Source: Dysgonomonas sp. UBA7710 (GTDB taxonomy: Bacteria > Bacteroidota > Bacteroidia > Bacteroidales > Dysgonomonadaceae). Taken from it: 64,000 bases of DNA. Both the position numbers and the translations under genes were made by a program. A model generated the notes under the pieces. It was not told the origin of the DNA and did no database searches. It saw only the letters and a program-made list of their open reading frames with translations. Below are positions 36,058 to 46,711 of the stretch, in pieces (positions within the stretch are counted from its first letter, which is position 1; each line of letters starts with the position of its first letter). The DNA lies in NCBI RefSeq assembly GCF_002482385.1, contig NZ_DLFW01000046.1:1-64000 (forward strand), read 5' to 3'.

Positions 36058-37278
36058 ATGACAGTAACAGATCGTTTCATCAAATACGCAAAATTTGATA
36101 CAGAATCGGATACAGAAACAGGTATAACCCCAAGTACTCCGGGGCAAATGGTTTTGGCACGGGAGATAGAAAAAGAACTCCGCGAAATGGGTTTGGAAGA
36201 TATTACACTGGACGATAATGCCTATCTGATGGCTACTCTTCCGGCTAATACGGATAAGAAGATTCCTGCTATCGGCTTTATAGCCCATCTGGATACCAGC
36301 CCTGATCTGACAGGAAAGGATGTTAATCCCCGCATTGTAAAAAACTATGATGGAAATGATATAGTACTGAATAAGGATACTAATGTAGTGCTTTCCCCTG
36401 CCGATTTTCCTGAAATGCTCGATTATAAAGGGCAGGATTTGATAGTGACAGATGGCAATACATTGCTGGGTGCAGATGATAAAGCGGGTATAGCTGAAAT
36501 TATTACTGCAATCAAATATCTTCAGGATCATCCTGAAATAAAGCATGGAAAAATCCGTATCGGATTCAATCCTGATGAAGAGATCGGACTGGGAGCGCAT
36601 AAGTTTGATGTGGAAAAATTCGGTTGCGAATGGGCTTATACAATGGATGGCGGCCCGATTGGAGAACTGGAGTATGAAAACTTCAACGCTGCCGGTGTAA
36701 AAATTAATATCCAGGGTAGGAGTGTGCATCCCGGATATGCAAAGGATAAGATGACAAATGCTCTTGTGGTTGCCAATAAACTGATATCCTTACTTCCTGC
36801 CGGCGAAAGGCCGGAGCATACTACCAAGTATGAAGGGTTCTTCCACCTTACCAATGTCTCGGGGACAGTAGATTCGGCTACAGTGGGCTATATTATACGC
36901 GACCATGACCGGGATTTGTTTGAAGGGCGCAAACGGTTAATGCTCGAAACAGTGGACTTCATCAATAAACTGTATCCTAAGAGTACTACAGTTGAAATAA
37001 AAGACCAGTATTATAATATGCGCGAGAAGGTAGAGCCTGTAAAACATATTGTAGATATGGCTTTTGAAGCTATGGAGGCGGTAGGAGTGACTCCGGTTGT
37101 GAAACCTATACGCGGAGGTACAGACGGCGCACAGTTATCATTTAAAGGATTACCTTGTCCGAATATTTTTGCCGGAGGGCATAATTTCCATGGACGCTAC
37201 GAATTCGTTCCTGTGCAATCGATGGAAAAAGCCGTAGAGGTAATCGTAAAATTAGCAGAGATAGTCGCAAGTAAATAG
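36058..37278 (+). CDS. pepT: Peptidase T (tripeptidase)
   Basis: A 406-residue M20 metallopeptidase that removes the N-terminal residue of tripeptides in the cytoplasm. Metal and catalytic motifs are all present: [10 protein letters not shown] (His, Asp), [10 protein letters not shown] (bridging Asp), NPDEEIG (Glu pair), YTMDGGP (Asp) and the late [10 protein letters not shown] (His). Length is typical. A TACATTTG -7-like element at 35956-35963 lies about 95 nt upstream. gcvT follows after 33 bp and may be cotranscribed. Confidence 0.95.
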   Translation: MTVTDRFIKYAKFDTESDTETGITPSTPGQMVLAREIEKELREMGLEDITLDDNAYLMATLPANTDKKIPAIGFIAHLDTSPDLTGKDVNPRIVKNYDGNDIVLNKDTNVVLSPADFPEMLDYKGQDLIVTDGNTLLGADDKAGIAEIITAIKYLQDHPEIKHGKIRIGFNPDEEIGLGAHKFDVEKFGCEWAYTMDGGPIGELEYENFNAAGVKINIQGRSVHPGYAKDKMTNALVVANKLISLLPAGERPEHTTKYEGFFHLTNVSGTVDSATVGYIIRDHDRDLFEGRKRLMLETVDFINKLYPKSTTVEIKDQYYNMREKVEPVKHIVDMAFEAMEAVGVTPVVKPIRGGTDGAQLSFKGLPCPNIFAGGHNFHGRYEFVPVQSMEKAVEVIVKLAEIVASK

Positions 37279-37311
37279 AATAATGTTAATACTTAAAATA
37301 TATAAGCAAAT

Positions 37312-38406
37312 ATGAAGAAAACACCTTTTACGGATATCCACATTGAACTCGGGGCGAAAATGCATGAATTTGCAGGTTATAATATGCCTATTGAATATTC
37401 CGGTATAATAGATGAGCATATGACTGTATGCACAGGAGTAGGAGTATTTGATGTTTCGCATATGGGCGAAATATGGGTTAAAGGTCCACGTGCCGAAGCT
37501 TTCCTGCGACGGATGATGAGTAATGATGTGGCTTCCCTAGAAATAGGAAAAGCGCAGTATTCTGCCATTATAAACGACCAGGGAGGGATTGTGGATGATA
37601 TAATCGTATATCATTACGAACCGGAAAAGTATATGCTTGTTGTGAATGCATCTAATATAGAGAAGGACTGGAAATGGTTTACGGAGCATAACGATGAATT
37701 TGCGGACTTGGAAAATGCTTCGGATAAAATTGCGCAATTGGCTATACAAGGACCTAAAGCCTTGGCTACGTTGCAGAAATTGACAAAAATAGATTTGACC
37801 AAGATTCCTTATTATTCATTCGCGATAGGAAGTTTGACTGGTTCCGGATTAGATAATGTGATTATATCCAATACCGGATATACTGGTGCGGGAGGCTTTG
37901 AAATCTACTTTTATCCGCAATATGGTGTAGATATATGGAATGCTTTGTTTGAGGCAGGAAAAGAATTTGGAATCAAACCTATCGGACTTGGCGCACGCGA
38001 TACATTACGTCTCGAAATGGGATTCTGCCTCTATGGTAATGATTTGGATGATACAACCACTTCTATCGAGGCCGGACTGGGCTGGATAACTAAATTTACG
38101 GAAGGGCGGAATTTTACTGCACGTCCCATATTAGAGAAACAAAAGGCAGACGGTGTAAGCCGTAAGTTATGCGGATTTCATATGCTGGAAAAGGGAATAC
38201 CGCGTCATGGGTACGATATAGTAAATGATAGGAATGAAAAAATCGGAATAGTAACATCCGGAACAATGTCGCCGACTGCAAAAATAGGCGTTGGGATGGG
38301 CTATATTAAACCAGAGTATGCAGCATTAGGTACACCGGTTTTCATCAAAGTGCGTGATAAGAATCTGAAAGCAGAAGTGGTGAAACCGCCTTTCAGAAAG
38401 TTGTAA
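37312..38406 (+). CDS. gcvT: Aminomethyltransferase (glycine cleavage T protein)
   Basis: A 364-residue T protein of the glycine cleavage system, moving the methylene group from the H-protein lipoamide to tetrahydrofolate. Family motifs: [14 protein letters not shown] near residue 43, [17 protein letters not shown], the [13 protein letters not shown] folate-site segment, and the C-terminal barrel with KPPFRKL. Length is normal. The H and P proteins are not in the window. It lies behind pepT and ends in a terminator. Confidence 0.96.
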   Translation: MKKTPFTDIHIELGAKMHEFAGYNMPIEYSGIIDEHMTVCTGVGVFDVSHMGEIWVKGPRAEAFLRRMMSNDVASLEIGKAQYSAIINDQGGIVDDIIVYHYEPEKYMLVVNASNIEKDWKWFTEHNDEFADLENASDKIAQLAIQGPKALATLQKLTKIDLTKIPYYSFAIGSLTGSGLDNVIISNTGYTGAGGFEIYFYPQYGVDIWNALFEAGKEFGIKPIGLGARDTLRLEMGFCLYGNDLDDTTTSIEAGLGWITKFTEGRNFTARPILEKQKADGVSRKLCGFHMLEKGIPRHGYDIVNDRNEKIGIVTSGTMSPTAKIGVGMGYIKPEYAALGTPVFIKVRDKNLKAEVVKPPFRKL

Positions 38407-38417
38407 GATATGAACAG

Positions 38418-38448
38418 AAAAAGGGATTCCACCCGGAATCCCTTTTTT
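38418..38448 (+). terminator. Bidirectional terminator after gcvT
   Basis: AAAAAGGGATTCC and GGAATCCCTTTTTT form a 13-bp stem with an ACCC loop. It serves gcvT and the convergent small gene. Confidence 0.92.
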
Positions 38449-38463
38449 ATCAGTTCTTTAAAA

Positions 38464-38685
38464 TTACTTTTTGTCAGCTTTTTTATCTTTAGTGCAACAA
38501 GCTTTTTTATCAGCAGCCTTGTCTTTGGTGCATTCTTTCTTGTCTTTTGCAGATTCTTTTTTATCTTTCGTGCATTCTGTTTTGGCTTTACAGCACTCTT
38601 TTTTAGGAGTAGTATCCTGAGCCATTACACTTGATGATGCAACAAAAGCGATACACATGATAACTGACATTAGAAGTTTTTTCAT
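38464..38685 (-). CDS. Small secreted Cys/Lys-rich repeat protein
   Basis: A 73-residue protein with a clear signal peptide (residues 1-22, SSVMAQ). The mature part, about 50 residues, is almost only K, C, D, T, A and E. It has repeated units of the form KKECCKAK, TECTKDKK and KECTKDKA, ending in KKACCTKDKKADKK. Seven cysteines, two CC pairs and strong positive charge suggest metal binding or disulphide cross-linking in the periplasm; this is inference. A -7-like element (minus TATATTTG, 38735-38742) and a terminator flank it, so it is an independent unit. Similar short proteins are annotated hypothetical in related genomes. Confidence 0.7.
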   Translation of the reverse strand: MKKLLMSVIMCIAFVASSSVMAQDTTPKKECCKAKTECTKDKKESAKDKKECTKDKAADKKACCTKDKKADKK

Positions 38686-38811
38686 CTCTTTCTTTTTTTA
38701 ATTGTTTGGTTACATACTGAGTTTGGTAATGTTACAAATATAAGTGCTATTCGGCTATAATATTATTAACAGAAGTTAAATGTGTAATACCTTATAGATA
38801 ATCATTCTAAA

Positions 38812-39978
38812 TTAGTATTCGAAACGACCAAATTCACTTTCTATCACCAGTTCTGTTTTATCTGATTTTTCAACAAAACCGACTATCTGTGCATCGATTC
38901 CGTATGATTTGGAGGTTTCAATTACTTCCTGGGCATATTCCGGTGATAAGTATATCTCCATGCGGTGTCCCATATTAAATACCTTATACATTTCTTTCCA
39001 GTCTGTACCGGATTGCTCCTGTATAAGCTTGAATAATGGAGGAACAGGAAATAGATTATTCTTCGTAATTTTCACATTATCAACAAAATGTAAAACTTTG
39101 GTTTGTGCGCCACCTGAGCAATGTACCATGCCATGGACATGAGATCTTAGCTTTTCCAATATCTGTTTAATGACAGGCGCATAGGTGCGGGTAGGGGAGA
39201 GCACCAGTCTTCCCGCATCTATATCTAAACCCTCTATATCATCGGTTAACTTCATATTTCCGGAATATACCAAATCCAGAGGGATAGAAGAGTCATAACT
39301 TTCAGGATACTTGGCTGCAAGATATTTGGCGAATACATCGTGGCGTGCTGATGTAAGACCATTGCTACCCATTCCGCCATTATATTCTTTCTCATATGTA
39401 GCCCGGCCGTATGATGAAAGCCCAACGATAACATCTCCTCCCTGTATTTTGTCATTGGAGATTACATCAGACCGTTTCATGCGACAGGTAACAGTACTGT
39501 CCACAATAATCGTGCGTACCAAATCGCCTACATCGGCTGTTTCACCGCCTGTAGGATATATATTGACACCGAGGTTTGATAATTCTTCACATAAGTCGTT
39601 TGTCCCGTTTATAATGGCTGATATAACTTCGCCGGGAATCAGCATTTTGTTTCTGCCGATGGTGGATGATAGTAGTATATTATCGGTTGCGCCAACACAT
39701 AGCAGATCGTCGATGTTCATTATCAATGCATCCTGGGCAATACCTTTCCAGATGGATATATCTCCGGTTTCTTTCCAGTAGATATATGCAAGGGATGATT
39801 TAGTACCGGCTCCGTCGGCATGCATTATATTGCAGTATTCGGGATCCCCGCCCAGTATATCAGGAATTATTTTGCAAAATGCTTTTGGAAATATTCCTTT
39901 GTCAATGTTCTTTATAGCATTGTGTACATCTTCTTTCGATGCGGAAACTCCTCGCTGGTTATATCGTTGATCGCTCAT
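38812..39978 (-). CDS. purM: Phosphoribosylformylglycinamidine cyclo-ligase (AIR synthase), Bacteroidetes type
   Basis: A 388-residue PurM/PurL-fold enzyme for the fifth step of purine synthesis. Motifs: MHADGAGTKSSLAY (PurM signature), ALIMNIDDLLCVGAT, PTGGETADVGD and the C-terminal GMVHCSGGAQTKVL. The Bacteroidetes branch diverges from the E. coli enzyme, so some pipelines call it AIR-synthase-related. The leader carries the GGTC hairpin (40000-40022) right at the predicted 5' end of the mRNA from the promoter at 40029-40059, so its translation or stability may be controlled through that element. Confidence 0.9.
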   Translation of the reverse strand: MSDQRYNQRGVSASKEDVHNAIKNIDKGIFPKAFCKIIPDILGGDPEYCNIMHADGAGTKSSLAYIYWKETGDISIWKGIAQDALIMNIDDLLCVGATDNILLSSTIGRNKMLIPGEVISAIINGTNDLCEELSNLGVNIYPTGGETADVGDLVRTIIVDSTVTCRMKRSDVISNDKIQGGDVIVGLSSYGRATYEKEYNGGMGSNGLTSARHDVFAKYLAAKYPESYDSSIPLDLVYSGNMKLTDDIEGLDIDAGRLVLSPTRTYAPVIKQILEKLRSHVHGMVHCSGGAQTKVLHFVDNVKITKNNLFPVPPLFKLIQEQSGTDWKEMYKVFNMGHRMEIYLSPEYAQEVIETSKSYGIDAQIVGFVEKSDKTELVIESEFGRFEY

Positions 39979-39999
39979 GTTTGTTATTAATAAGTTTAT

Positions 40000-40022
40000 T
40001 TAAAGTCTCAGACCTATTTATT
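40000..40022 (-). promoter_or_regulatory. AGGTC-TGA-GACT 5'-leader hairpin, copy 2 (purM)
   Basis: Minus strand AATAAATAGGTCTGAGACTT, the same block as at 2999-3021, ends 25 nt before the purM start codon. The predicted transcript begins within a few nucleotides of it. Confidence 0.55.
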
Positions 40023-40028
40023 TTCGGA

Positions 40029-40059
40029 CAAAGTTAATAAAATCAGACTGATTTTGAAA
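40029..40059 (-). promoter_or_regulatory. purM promoter
   Basis: Minus strand TTTC-N19-TAACTTTG, one base from the -33 consensus with exact spacing. Confidence 0.7.
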
Positions 40060-40077
40060 CTTCGGTAGCTAAAAGGA

Positions 40078-40112
40078 AACAGCCTGCAAATATCTTTATT
40101 CTACAGGCTGTT
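40078..40112 (-). terminator. Terminator of the ROK kinase gene
   Basis: AACAGCCTG pairs with CAGGCTGTT around a 17-nt loop; the minus strand continues TTTCCTTTT. 33 nt past the stop. Confidence 0.75.
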
Positions 40113-40144
40113 AATATACATACATTTACTGTTTTGGCTTAAAT

Positions 40145-41107
40145 TTAATAGTCTTTTACTTCCCAACCTAATGCACTGGCACCAAGTACCGCAGCATCGC
40201 TTTCCTTAAGTTCCGACATTAATAGTTTTATCTTATTACGGTAAATAGGGAGCAGATTCTCTTCCATATGCTTACGCACAGGATCGAAGATAAGTTTGCC
40301 GGCCTTTATTAAACCTCCAAATAAGATGATAGCTTCAGGACTGGAAAATGCAACGAAGTCGGCGAATGATTCTCCTAAAACCTGACCTGTATATTCGAAA
40401 ATTTCCTTAGCCAGTTTATCGCCTTTTACAGCCGCATCATATACATCTTTTGATGTGATTTCATCGATGGCCAACTCCCGCAATACACTTGGGTCCTTTC
40501 TTGTTTGCAGATATTCTTTAGCTGTACGGGCAACACCTGTAGCTGAACTGTATGTTTCGAGACATCCTTTTTTCCCGCAACCGCACATACGGCCTTCGCG
40601 GATAGCTGTTGTATGCCCTAATTCTCCGGCAAATCCATCATGTCCATATACTAACTGGCCATTTACCACAATACCGCTACCGACACCGGTTCCCAATGTA
40701 ATAACAATGAAGTCTTTCATTCCGCGTGCTGCACCATAGGTCATTTCGCCGATTGCAGCTGCATTTGCGTCATTTGTAAGAGCTACGGGTATATTTAATT
40801 TGTCAGTAAGCATTTGAGCCAATGGAATTACACCTTTCCAAGGGAGATTTGGTGCAAATTCGATACAACCGGTGAAAAAGTTACCATTTGGTGCTCCAAC
40901 TCCAATACCTTTGATATTTCCCGAACCTCCGACCTGATCTATTATCTCCTGAACACCAGCTGATAGATGGTCTACGTATTCGTTTATTTCTTTGTAAGCA
41001 CCTGTTTTTATAGAACCCTGATTTATGATATGGCCGCGCTTGTCGACTATACCGAAAACAGAGTTAGTTCCACCGATATCGATTCCAATAGCATATGGTT
41101 TTTCCAT
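40145..41107 (-). CDS. ROK-family sugar kinase, likely glucokinase
   Basis: A 320-residue ROK kinase. N-terminal phosphate loop IGIDIGGTNSVFGIV, second ATP loop ITLGTGVGSGIV, catalytic Asp in LTNDANAAA, substrate EXGH motif in GELGHT, and the zinc motif CGCGKKGCLE. This layout fits ROK glucokinases of Bacteroidetes; other hexoses or N-acetyl sugars are possible. No helix-turn-helix, so not a ROK repressor. A -7-like element (minus TATATTTG, 41159-41166) lies about 50 nt upstream. Its product would feed pfp. Confidence 0.9.
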   Translation of the reverse strand: MEKPYAIGIDIGGTNSVFGIVDKRGHIINQGSIKTGAYKEINEYVDHLSAGVQEIIDQVGGSGNIKGIGVGAPNGNFFTGCIEFAPNLPWKGVIPLAQMLTDKLNIPVALTNDANAAAIGEMTYGAARGMKDFIVITLGTGVGSGIVVNGQLVYGHDGFAGELGHTTAIREGRMCGCGKKGCLETYSSATGVARTAKEYLQTRKDPSVLRELAIDEITSKDVYDAAVKGDKLAKEIFEYTGQVLGESFADFVAFSSPEAIILFGGLIKAGKLIFDPVRKHMEENLLPIYRNKIKLLMSELKESDAAVLGASALGWEVKDY

Positions 41108-41237
41108 GATTTATATTATGTTAATTCAACAATGAAATTATTTTTGTGATAATGCGTACAAATATAATCAATTCTGTGGTAAAATAAGGACTTTAAAAGT
41201 GAATAATAAAGCTTTCCTTTAGTTAAAAAGAGGTTAT

Positions 41238-42338
41238 TTATGAGCGTTTTAAGTATATATCCAACACTTTATTGGCCGCAACAAACGAACTCATATGTGA
41301 ATTTAACACTTGGCTTTCACATAAAATCAACTCTTTCTGTACTTCCGGATCGTTATAAAAATTACTTTTCAGCCTTTCATTAATAGTTTCATACATCCAG
41401 AATCTGGATTGGGAATTACGTCTGTGTTCAAAGTAGCCGCTTTTCTTAACAAAATCGATGTATTCATCTATCATATTCCATACTTCATCAATTCCTATTT
41501 CATAATAGCCGGAATATGTCAGGACCTTAGGCTCCCAGCCGGAATCGGGTAGAGGAAACAAATGCAGAGCATTCTGAAAATGTGATTGAGCCAAACGCGC
41601 CTTTTCTATATTGTTGCCATCTGCCTTATTAATAACAATTCCATCCGCCATTTCCATTATTCCGCGTTTGATCCCTTGCAATTCGTCTCCGGTTCCGGCT
41701 AATTGGATTAATAGAAAGAAGTCGACCATTGAATGTACAGCCGTTTCAGATTGTCCAACTCCAACAGTTTCAACTATAATACGATCAAAGCCGGCAGCTT
41801 CACACAAAATGATTGTTTCCCGCGTTTTGCGGGCAACACCGCCAAGTGAGCCTGCAGAAGGGGAGGGGCGGATAAAGGCCCTTTTCTCTACAGATAACCG
41901 TTCCATGCGGGTTTTATCCCCCAAAATACTTCCTTTGGTAAGTTCACTGGATGGGTCGATCGCTAATACCGCTACTTTAGAGCTTTCATTTTCTTTCAGG
42001 ATGTGCATCCCAAAAGCGTCTATAGAAGTACTTTTTCCTGCACCGGGAACACCTGTAATCCCCACACGTACAGAATTACCCGTGTATGGGAGACATTTTT
42101 CGATAACTTCCTGAGCTATAGACTGATGTTCTGCCTTTGCACTTTCTATAAGTGTAACGGCTTGACCCAGAATGCTTATATTTCCCTTTAGTATACCTTC
42201 AACATATTCGGATACGGTATATGTTTTACGTTTGAATTTTTTGAAGCTATCTAAGTAGGGATTAACTGTCGGCTGTTCTCCTGTACCTTTATTTACGCGC
42301 AATCCCTGAAATTGTTCGTCGTTTTCGAAATGTTCCAT
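41238..42338 (-). CDS. meaB: Methylmalonyl-CoA mutase-associated GTPase MeaB
   Basis: A 366-residue G3E-family GTPase (MeaB/ArgK) that protects and loads B12-dependent methylmalonyl-CoA mutase. P-loop GVPGAGKSTS, LAIDPSS switch region, the conserved IRPSPSAGSLGGVA, ETVGVGQSE and the NKADGNN guanine-specificity motif are all present. Length is normal. The mutase genes are not in the window. Methylmalonyl-CoA mutase supports propionate/succinate metabolism common in Bacteroidales. Confidence 0.95.
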   Translation of the reverse strand: MEHFENDEQFQGLRVNKGTGEQPTVNPYLDSFKKFKRKTYTVSEYVEGILKGNISILGQAVTLIESAKAEHQSIAQEVIEKCLPYTGNSVRVGITGVPGAGKSTSIDAFGMHILKENESSKVAVLAIDPSSELTKGSILGDKTRMERLSVEKRAFIRPSPSAGSLGGVARKTRETIILCEAAGFDRIIVETVGVGQSETAVHSMVDFFLLIQLAGTGDELQGIKRGIMEMADGIVINKADGNNIEKARLAQSHFQNALHLFPLPDSGWEPKVLTYSGYYEIGIDEVWNMIDEYIDFVKKSGYFEHRRNSQSRFWMYETINERLKSNFYNDPEVQKELILCESQVLNSHMSSFVAANKVLDIYLKRS

Positions 42339-42515
42339 GTATTTGCTTATTGCTATGAATAAGTCAGGATAGAAAAGTTATAGGGGACCATTAAAATATG
42401 TAATTAAACATAATAGTAATTATATAACTTTTATCTGAATTTATTCCTTGATTAATTTTAATCTTTAATTTAGCTTGTAAATATAGCAAAAAACAACGAG
42501 AAGATAATAAAAAGA

Positions 42516-42547
42516 AAAGCATCTATAGAGATTTCTACAGATGCTTT
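42516..42547 (-). terminator. Terminator of the gyrA-TPR transcript
   Basis: AAAGCATCTATAGA pairs with TCTACAGATGCTTT with one mismatch; a T-rich run (TTTTCTTTTT) follows on the minus strand. Confidence 0.8.
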
Positions 42548-42565
42548 CTTATATATTTATAGAAC

Positions 42566-43852
42566 TTAGTTCAATGCGCTGAGTTCTTTGTCTATTGCTT
42601 CTAATTCTTTCGATTTATCTACATTCAAAAGACTCAGGTTATAATAAACGTTCTGTAGTTTCATTAATGCTGGTCTTAAGTCTAAACTTTCAGCATTTTT
42701 GCTCTTCAGAATATCACGATATTTTTCCAGATACGGCAGAGCTTTTGAGTATAACTCTGTTGTTTGCTTGTCCATATCAGCCTGTTCTTTTCTGTTAGTC
42801 GATTGTCCGGCTTTTTCCTTCATATCCTGTGCCTGCAATACATATAGTACACCTAATCCTTCTAAAGCTCTTTCGCAGTTAGCATCAGCATTTAGAGCTG
42901 TCTGATATGCAGGCTCTGCCTGAGCATAATCTTTTTGTTCTGAATATAAAGATGCTTTCACACTCATCAGGTCACATGTATTTGTAGGATCATTTACAAT
43001 TGCCTGATCAAGGTATGCGATAGCTTCTGTAGTCTTACCTCCTCTGATATATTCATTAATCAGATTTGGCGTAAAATATTTATTCTTAGGAAATTTCTGA
43101 GCACCTTCCAATAAAGCATTTACATAAGCTACGCTATCATCTATTTGTTGATACTCGCTTGTAAGCAATTCATATACATCACTTTCTTTATATGTACTGT
43201 TTTGAATGTATGGCTCTGATATTAGCTTTTTCAAGAGTTTTATTGAACGCGGATGGTCTTGAGACTGGATTGAACTGATCACTGCATAGTATTTAATTGT
43301 TTGATATGTAGTGTCTTGCAGGTTGAAATCTGCTTGCGTATCTTCAAACATAGCCAATGTTGGTAGTTCCCAATATCTTTCAAAGAAGTCTGCAGCTTTT
43401 TTGAAATCTTTTTTATCGTTATAGAATACACCGCCATTGATATAGAATCTGTGGCCGTCTCTCATATTTTTAACGATATCTTTTCTGAATTTATTTTTTA
43501 CCTGGCCCTTTTCGTTTGGTACCTGGCCCAGTTCGTCAGCTTTGATATATGGGTCATACATATTGTATAAGCCAACGTACATAGCTTCTTCGTTACCACC
43601 TTTTCCTGTTATTTCTTTTTGCATTTCTAAAGTACGCTCATCGTCGAATGCTTTGTATTCAATATCTCCGGCTATTTTCCATGTTTCAGGATCACTTGCT
43701 GTTTCCGGGTTTGTCAAAGCTGGCTTAATAAGTTCTCTTGCCTCCGGAACATTGTTTTTCATCGCTGATTTAGCATCTTTCACAGCTTTCTTCTGAGCGA
43801 ACGAAAAGCTGGCAAGTAAGCATAATGATGTTACTAATAATATACGTTTCAT
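42566..43852 (-). CDS. Exported TPR-repeat protein
   Basis: A 428-residue protein with a signal peptide (MKRILLVTSLCLLASFSFAQ) and TPR-like helices through most of its length, clearest near 260-360 (GGKTTEAIAYLDQAIVNDPTN; ALEGLGVLYVLQAQ). The C-terminal 70 residues are charged helix. Such proteins are periplasmic scaffolds in Bacteroidetes; no enzymatic motif is seen. It lies 23 bp behind gyrA and shares a terminator, so it is probably cotranscribed with it. Confidence 0.82.
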   Translation of the reverse strand: MKRILLVTSLCLLASFSFAQKKAVKDAKSAMKNNVPEARELIKPALTNPETASDPETWKIAGDIEYKAFDDERTLEMQKEITGKGGNEEAMYVGLYNMYDPYIKADELGQVPNEKGQVKNKFRKDIVKNMRDGHRFYINGGVFYNDKKDFKKAADFFERYWELPTLAMFEDTQADFNLQDTTYQTIKYYAVISSIQSQDHPRSIKLLKKLISEPYIQNSTYKESDVYELLTSEYQQIDDSVAYVNALLEGAQKFPKNKYFTPNLINEYIRGGKTTEAIAYLDQAIVNDPTNTCDLMSVKASLYSEQKDYAQAEPAYQTALNADANCERALEGLGVLYVLQAQDMKEKAGQSTNRKEQADMDKQTTELYSKALPYLEKYRDILKSKNAESLDLRPALMKLQNVYYNLSLLNVDKSKELEAIDKELSALN

Positions 43853-43875
43853 AAAATCATTTATTTTAAAATTAA

Positions 43876-46467
43876 TTATTCCTCAGTTATTTCTGTATTG
43901 TTTGTATTGTCTGTTTCATTATCCGGAATGTCAACATCTTCTATATCATCCGGTTCTGATTCAGATTCTACTTTACAGATTGATGCGATTTCATCATTTC
44001 TTTTTCCCAGATTTATGAGCCTTACTCCCTGAGTAGCACGTCCCATAGTGCGAATATCTGAAACTTTTAGACGAATAGTGATACCAGACTTGTTAATAAT
44101 CATTAAATCGTTTTCGTCAGTAACACTATTTATAGATACAAGCTTACCTGTTTTCTCTGTAATATTAAGAGTTTTAACCCCTTTACCTCCACGACTTGTA
44201 ATACGGTAAACCGGTACTATTTCGCCGTTTTCATCGAGTATTTCGTTTCCTTCTTCGTCTTTTTCGTTCAGATTTGTACGTTTACCGTAGCCTTGTTCCG
44301 AAACTACCATAATGGTTTCGTTTTTCTGGGCTTCTTTTGACATAGCCAACATACCGATTACTTCATCCTGTCCGTCTTCATCTAAACGCATACCACGTAC
44401 TCCGGTTGCTGTCCGTCCCATTACCCGCACATCTTTTTCATTGAAGCGGATGGCGCGTCCGTTGCGGTTAGCAAGTAAAATTTCACTTTCGCCGTCCGTC
44501 ATCAGGACTTCGATTACTTTATCTTCTTCACGGATAGTGATTGCATTCACACCGTTCTGGCGTGGACGGGAATAGGCTTCCAGACTTGTTTTCTTTATCA
44601 CGCCTTCTTTTGTACAGAAAATCAGATAGTGACTGTTTATAAACTCAGTGTCACTGAAACCTCTCACACGAACAAATGCCGTTACTTTATCATCAGAATC
44701 AATATTCAGCAGGTTCTGAATTGCACGTCCTTTCGAATTCTTGGTTCCTTCAGGTATATCGAATACACGCAGCCAGTAACATTTTCCTTTTTGTGTAAAC
44801 AGCAACATGTAATTGTGCATAGATGCCGGATAAATATGCTCTATAAAGTCTGTATCGCGTGTCTCGGAACCTTTTGCTCCTACTCCACCTCTGTTTTGCG
44901 CCCTGAATTCAGATAGAGGAGTACGTTTGATATAGCCAAGATGTGAAATGGTAATAATCATTTCATCATTAGAATAGAAATCTTCCGGATTAAGCTCTTC
45001 TGATGCATATACAATCTCCGTACGGCGTGCATCGCCATATTTATCCCTTACTTCAATTAATTCATCAGTAATAACTTTCATACGAAGCTCTTCATTTACC
45101 AGAATTTCATTCAGATAGGCTATTAATTTTTGTATTTCATCATATTCGTTGCGCAGCTTATCCTGTTCCAGACCCGTCAACTGGCGCAGACGCATTTCAA
45201 CGATAGCACGGGCCTGTATTTCAGAAAGTTTGAATCGCTCTATCAAGCTCTCTATAGCTTCTTGAGGCGACTTGGAGGCTCTGATGATAGCAATGACTTC
45301 ATCGATATTATCTGAGGCTATGATTAATCCTTCTAATATATGAGCACGTTCTTCTGCTTTGCGAAGTTCATAAATAGTCCTGCGGGTTACAACGTCAATT
45401 CTGTGTTCAACGAAAAAGCCTATCATTTCTTTTAGGTTCAACGTTTTTGGCCGGCCTTTGACCAGGGCGATATTATTTACACTGAATGAAGATTGTAATG
45501 CCGTAAGTTTATACAGTTTATTGAGGACTACATTCGCATTTGCATCACGTTTGATATCCACAACAATACGCATACCCTGACGGTCCGATTCATCATTGAC
45601 ATTGCTGATTCCTTCCAGGCGCTTTTCTCCAACCAGATCAGCTATATGCTTAATCAACTCTGCTTTATTTACAAGATACGGAATTTCTGTAATCACGATC
45701 TTTTCATGATTACCTTCCATTTCTATTTCGGCACGACCACGCATAACCACGCGTCCGCGACCTGTTTCGAAAGCATCAATAACACCCTGGTAACCATAAA
45801 TAAAACCTCCCGATGGAAAATCCGGGGCTTTTATGTGTTGCATCAATCCGGCAGTATCGATGTCTTTATTTTCTATATATGCAATGGTGGCATTGATAGC
45901 TTCGGTCATATTGTGCGGAGCCATATTGGTAGCCATTCCCACAGCTATACCTGATGCACCATTGATAAGCAAATTCGGAATACGTGTAGGGAGAACAGTC
46001 GGCTCTTTCAATGTGTCATCGAAATTCAACTGAAAATCAACCGTTTCCTTATCTATATCTTTAAGCATTTCTTCGGCCAAACGGCTAAGTCTTGCTTCCG
46101 TATAACGCATGGCAGCAGGCATATCACCATCCACACTACCCATATTACCTTGTCCGTCTACCAACAGGTAACGCATGCTCCATTCCTGAGCCATACGCAC
46201 CATTGCAAAATAAACTGATGAATCGCCATGTGGGTGATACTTACCTAATACTTCTCCGACTATTCTGGCGGATTTTTTGTGTGGTTTGTTAGATGCGTTA
46301 CCAAGTTCGCTCATACCGAAAAGAATACGGCGGTGAACGGGTTTGAATCCGTCCCTTACATCAGGTAATGCCCTCGATACTATTACCGACATTGAATAAT
46401 CAATGTAGGCCGATTTCATCTCATCCTCGATGTTAATCTTAATAATTCTGTCCTCTGTTTCTGCCAT
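43876..46467 (-). CDS. gyrA: DNA gyrase subunit A
   Basis: An 863-residue gyrase A subunit: winged-helix and tower domains with the catalytic Tyr in [10 protein letters not shown], and a C-terminal beta-pinwheel with GyrA-box-like repeats such as [14 protein letters not shown]. The tail is highly acidic and Asn/Thr-rich ([11 protein letters not shown] to ITEE). The quinolone region reads [20 protein letters not shown]: Ser at E. coli position 83, but Phe where E. coli has Asp87. Length fits Bacteroidetes GyrA. The TPR gene follows closely. I saw no clear promoter in the 244 bp before it. Confidence 0.97.
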   Translation of the reverse strand: MAETEDRIIKINIEDEMKSAYIDYSMSVIVSRALPDVRDGFKPVHRRILFGMSELGNASNKPHKKSARIVGEVLGKYHPHGDSSVYFAMVRMAQEWSMRYLLVDGQGNMGSVDGDMPAAMRYTEARLSRLAEEMLKDIDKETVDFQLNFDDTLKEPTVLPTRIPNLLINGASGIAVGMATNMAPHNMTEAINATIAYIENKDIDTAGLMQHIKAPDFPSGGFIYGYQGVIDAFETGRGRVVMRGRAEIEMEGNHEKIVITEIPYLVNKAELIKHIADLVGEKRLEGISNVNDESDRQGMRIVVDIKRDANANVVLNKLYKLTALQSSFSVNNIALVKGRPKTLNLKEMIGFFVEHRIDVVTRRTIYELRKAEERAHILEGLIIASDNIDEVIAIIRASKSPQEAIESLIERFKLSEIQARAIVEMRLRQLTGLEQDKLRNEYDEIQKLIAYLNEILVNEELRMKVITDELIEVRDKYGDARRTEIVYASEELNPEDFYSNDEMIITISHLGYIKRTPLSEFRAQNRGGVGAKGSETRDTDFIEHIYPASMHNYMLLFTQKGKCYWLRVFDIPEGTKNSKGRAIQNLLNIDSDDKVTAFVRVRGFSDTEFINSHYLIFCTKEGVIKKTSLEAYSRPRQNGVNAITIREEDKVIEVLMTDGESEILLANRNGRAIRFNEKDVRVMGRTATGVRGMRLDEDGQDEVIGMLAMSKEAQKNETIMVVSEQGYGKRTNLNEKDEEGNEILDENGEIVPVYRITSRGGKGVKTLNITEKTGKLVSINSVTDENDLMIINKSGITIRLKVSDIRTMGRATQGVRLINLGKRNDEIASICKVESESEPDDIEDVDIPDNETDNTNNTEITEE

Positions 46468-46592
46468 TATTTTAAGATAAAATTTTTATTCTCAAATATT
46501 TGTGAAGTACCTCGGAAATAAGGTATTTTCTAGTGTTCAAAAAACATGCTAAGATACAAATTTTCTTTGTATTAAGAAAATATAATATGGCA

Positions 46593-46630
46593 AAAAAGCC
46601 CGATGAATACTAAATTTCATCGGGCTTTTT
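46593..46630 (-). terminator. Terminator of secA
   Basis: AAAAAGCCCGATGAA and TTCATCGGGCTTTTT form a 15-bp stem around 8 nt, 80 nt past the secA stop; U-runs on both strands. Confidence 0.9.
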
Positions 46631-46711
46631 GTATTTAATTATTAGCAGGTTTAAGAATAAATCAAGCATTCAAAATGTAACCGGCTAATTCATTTCTTTT
46701 GTGTACTAAGA

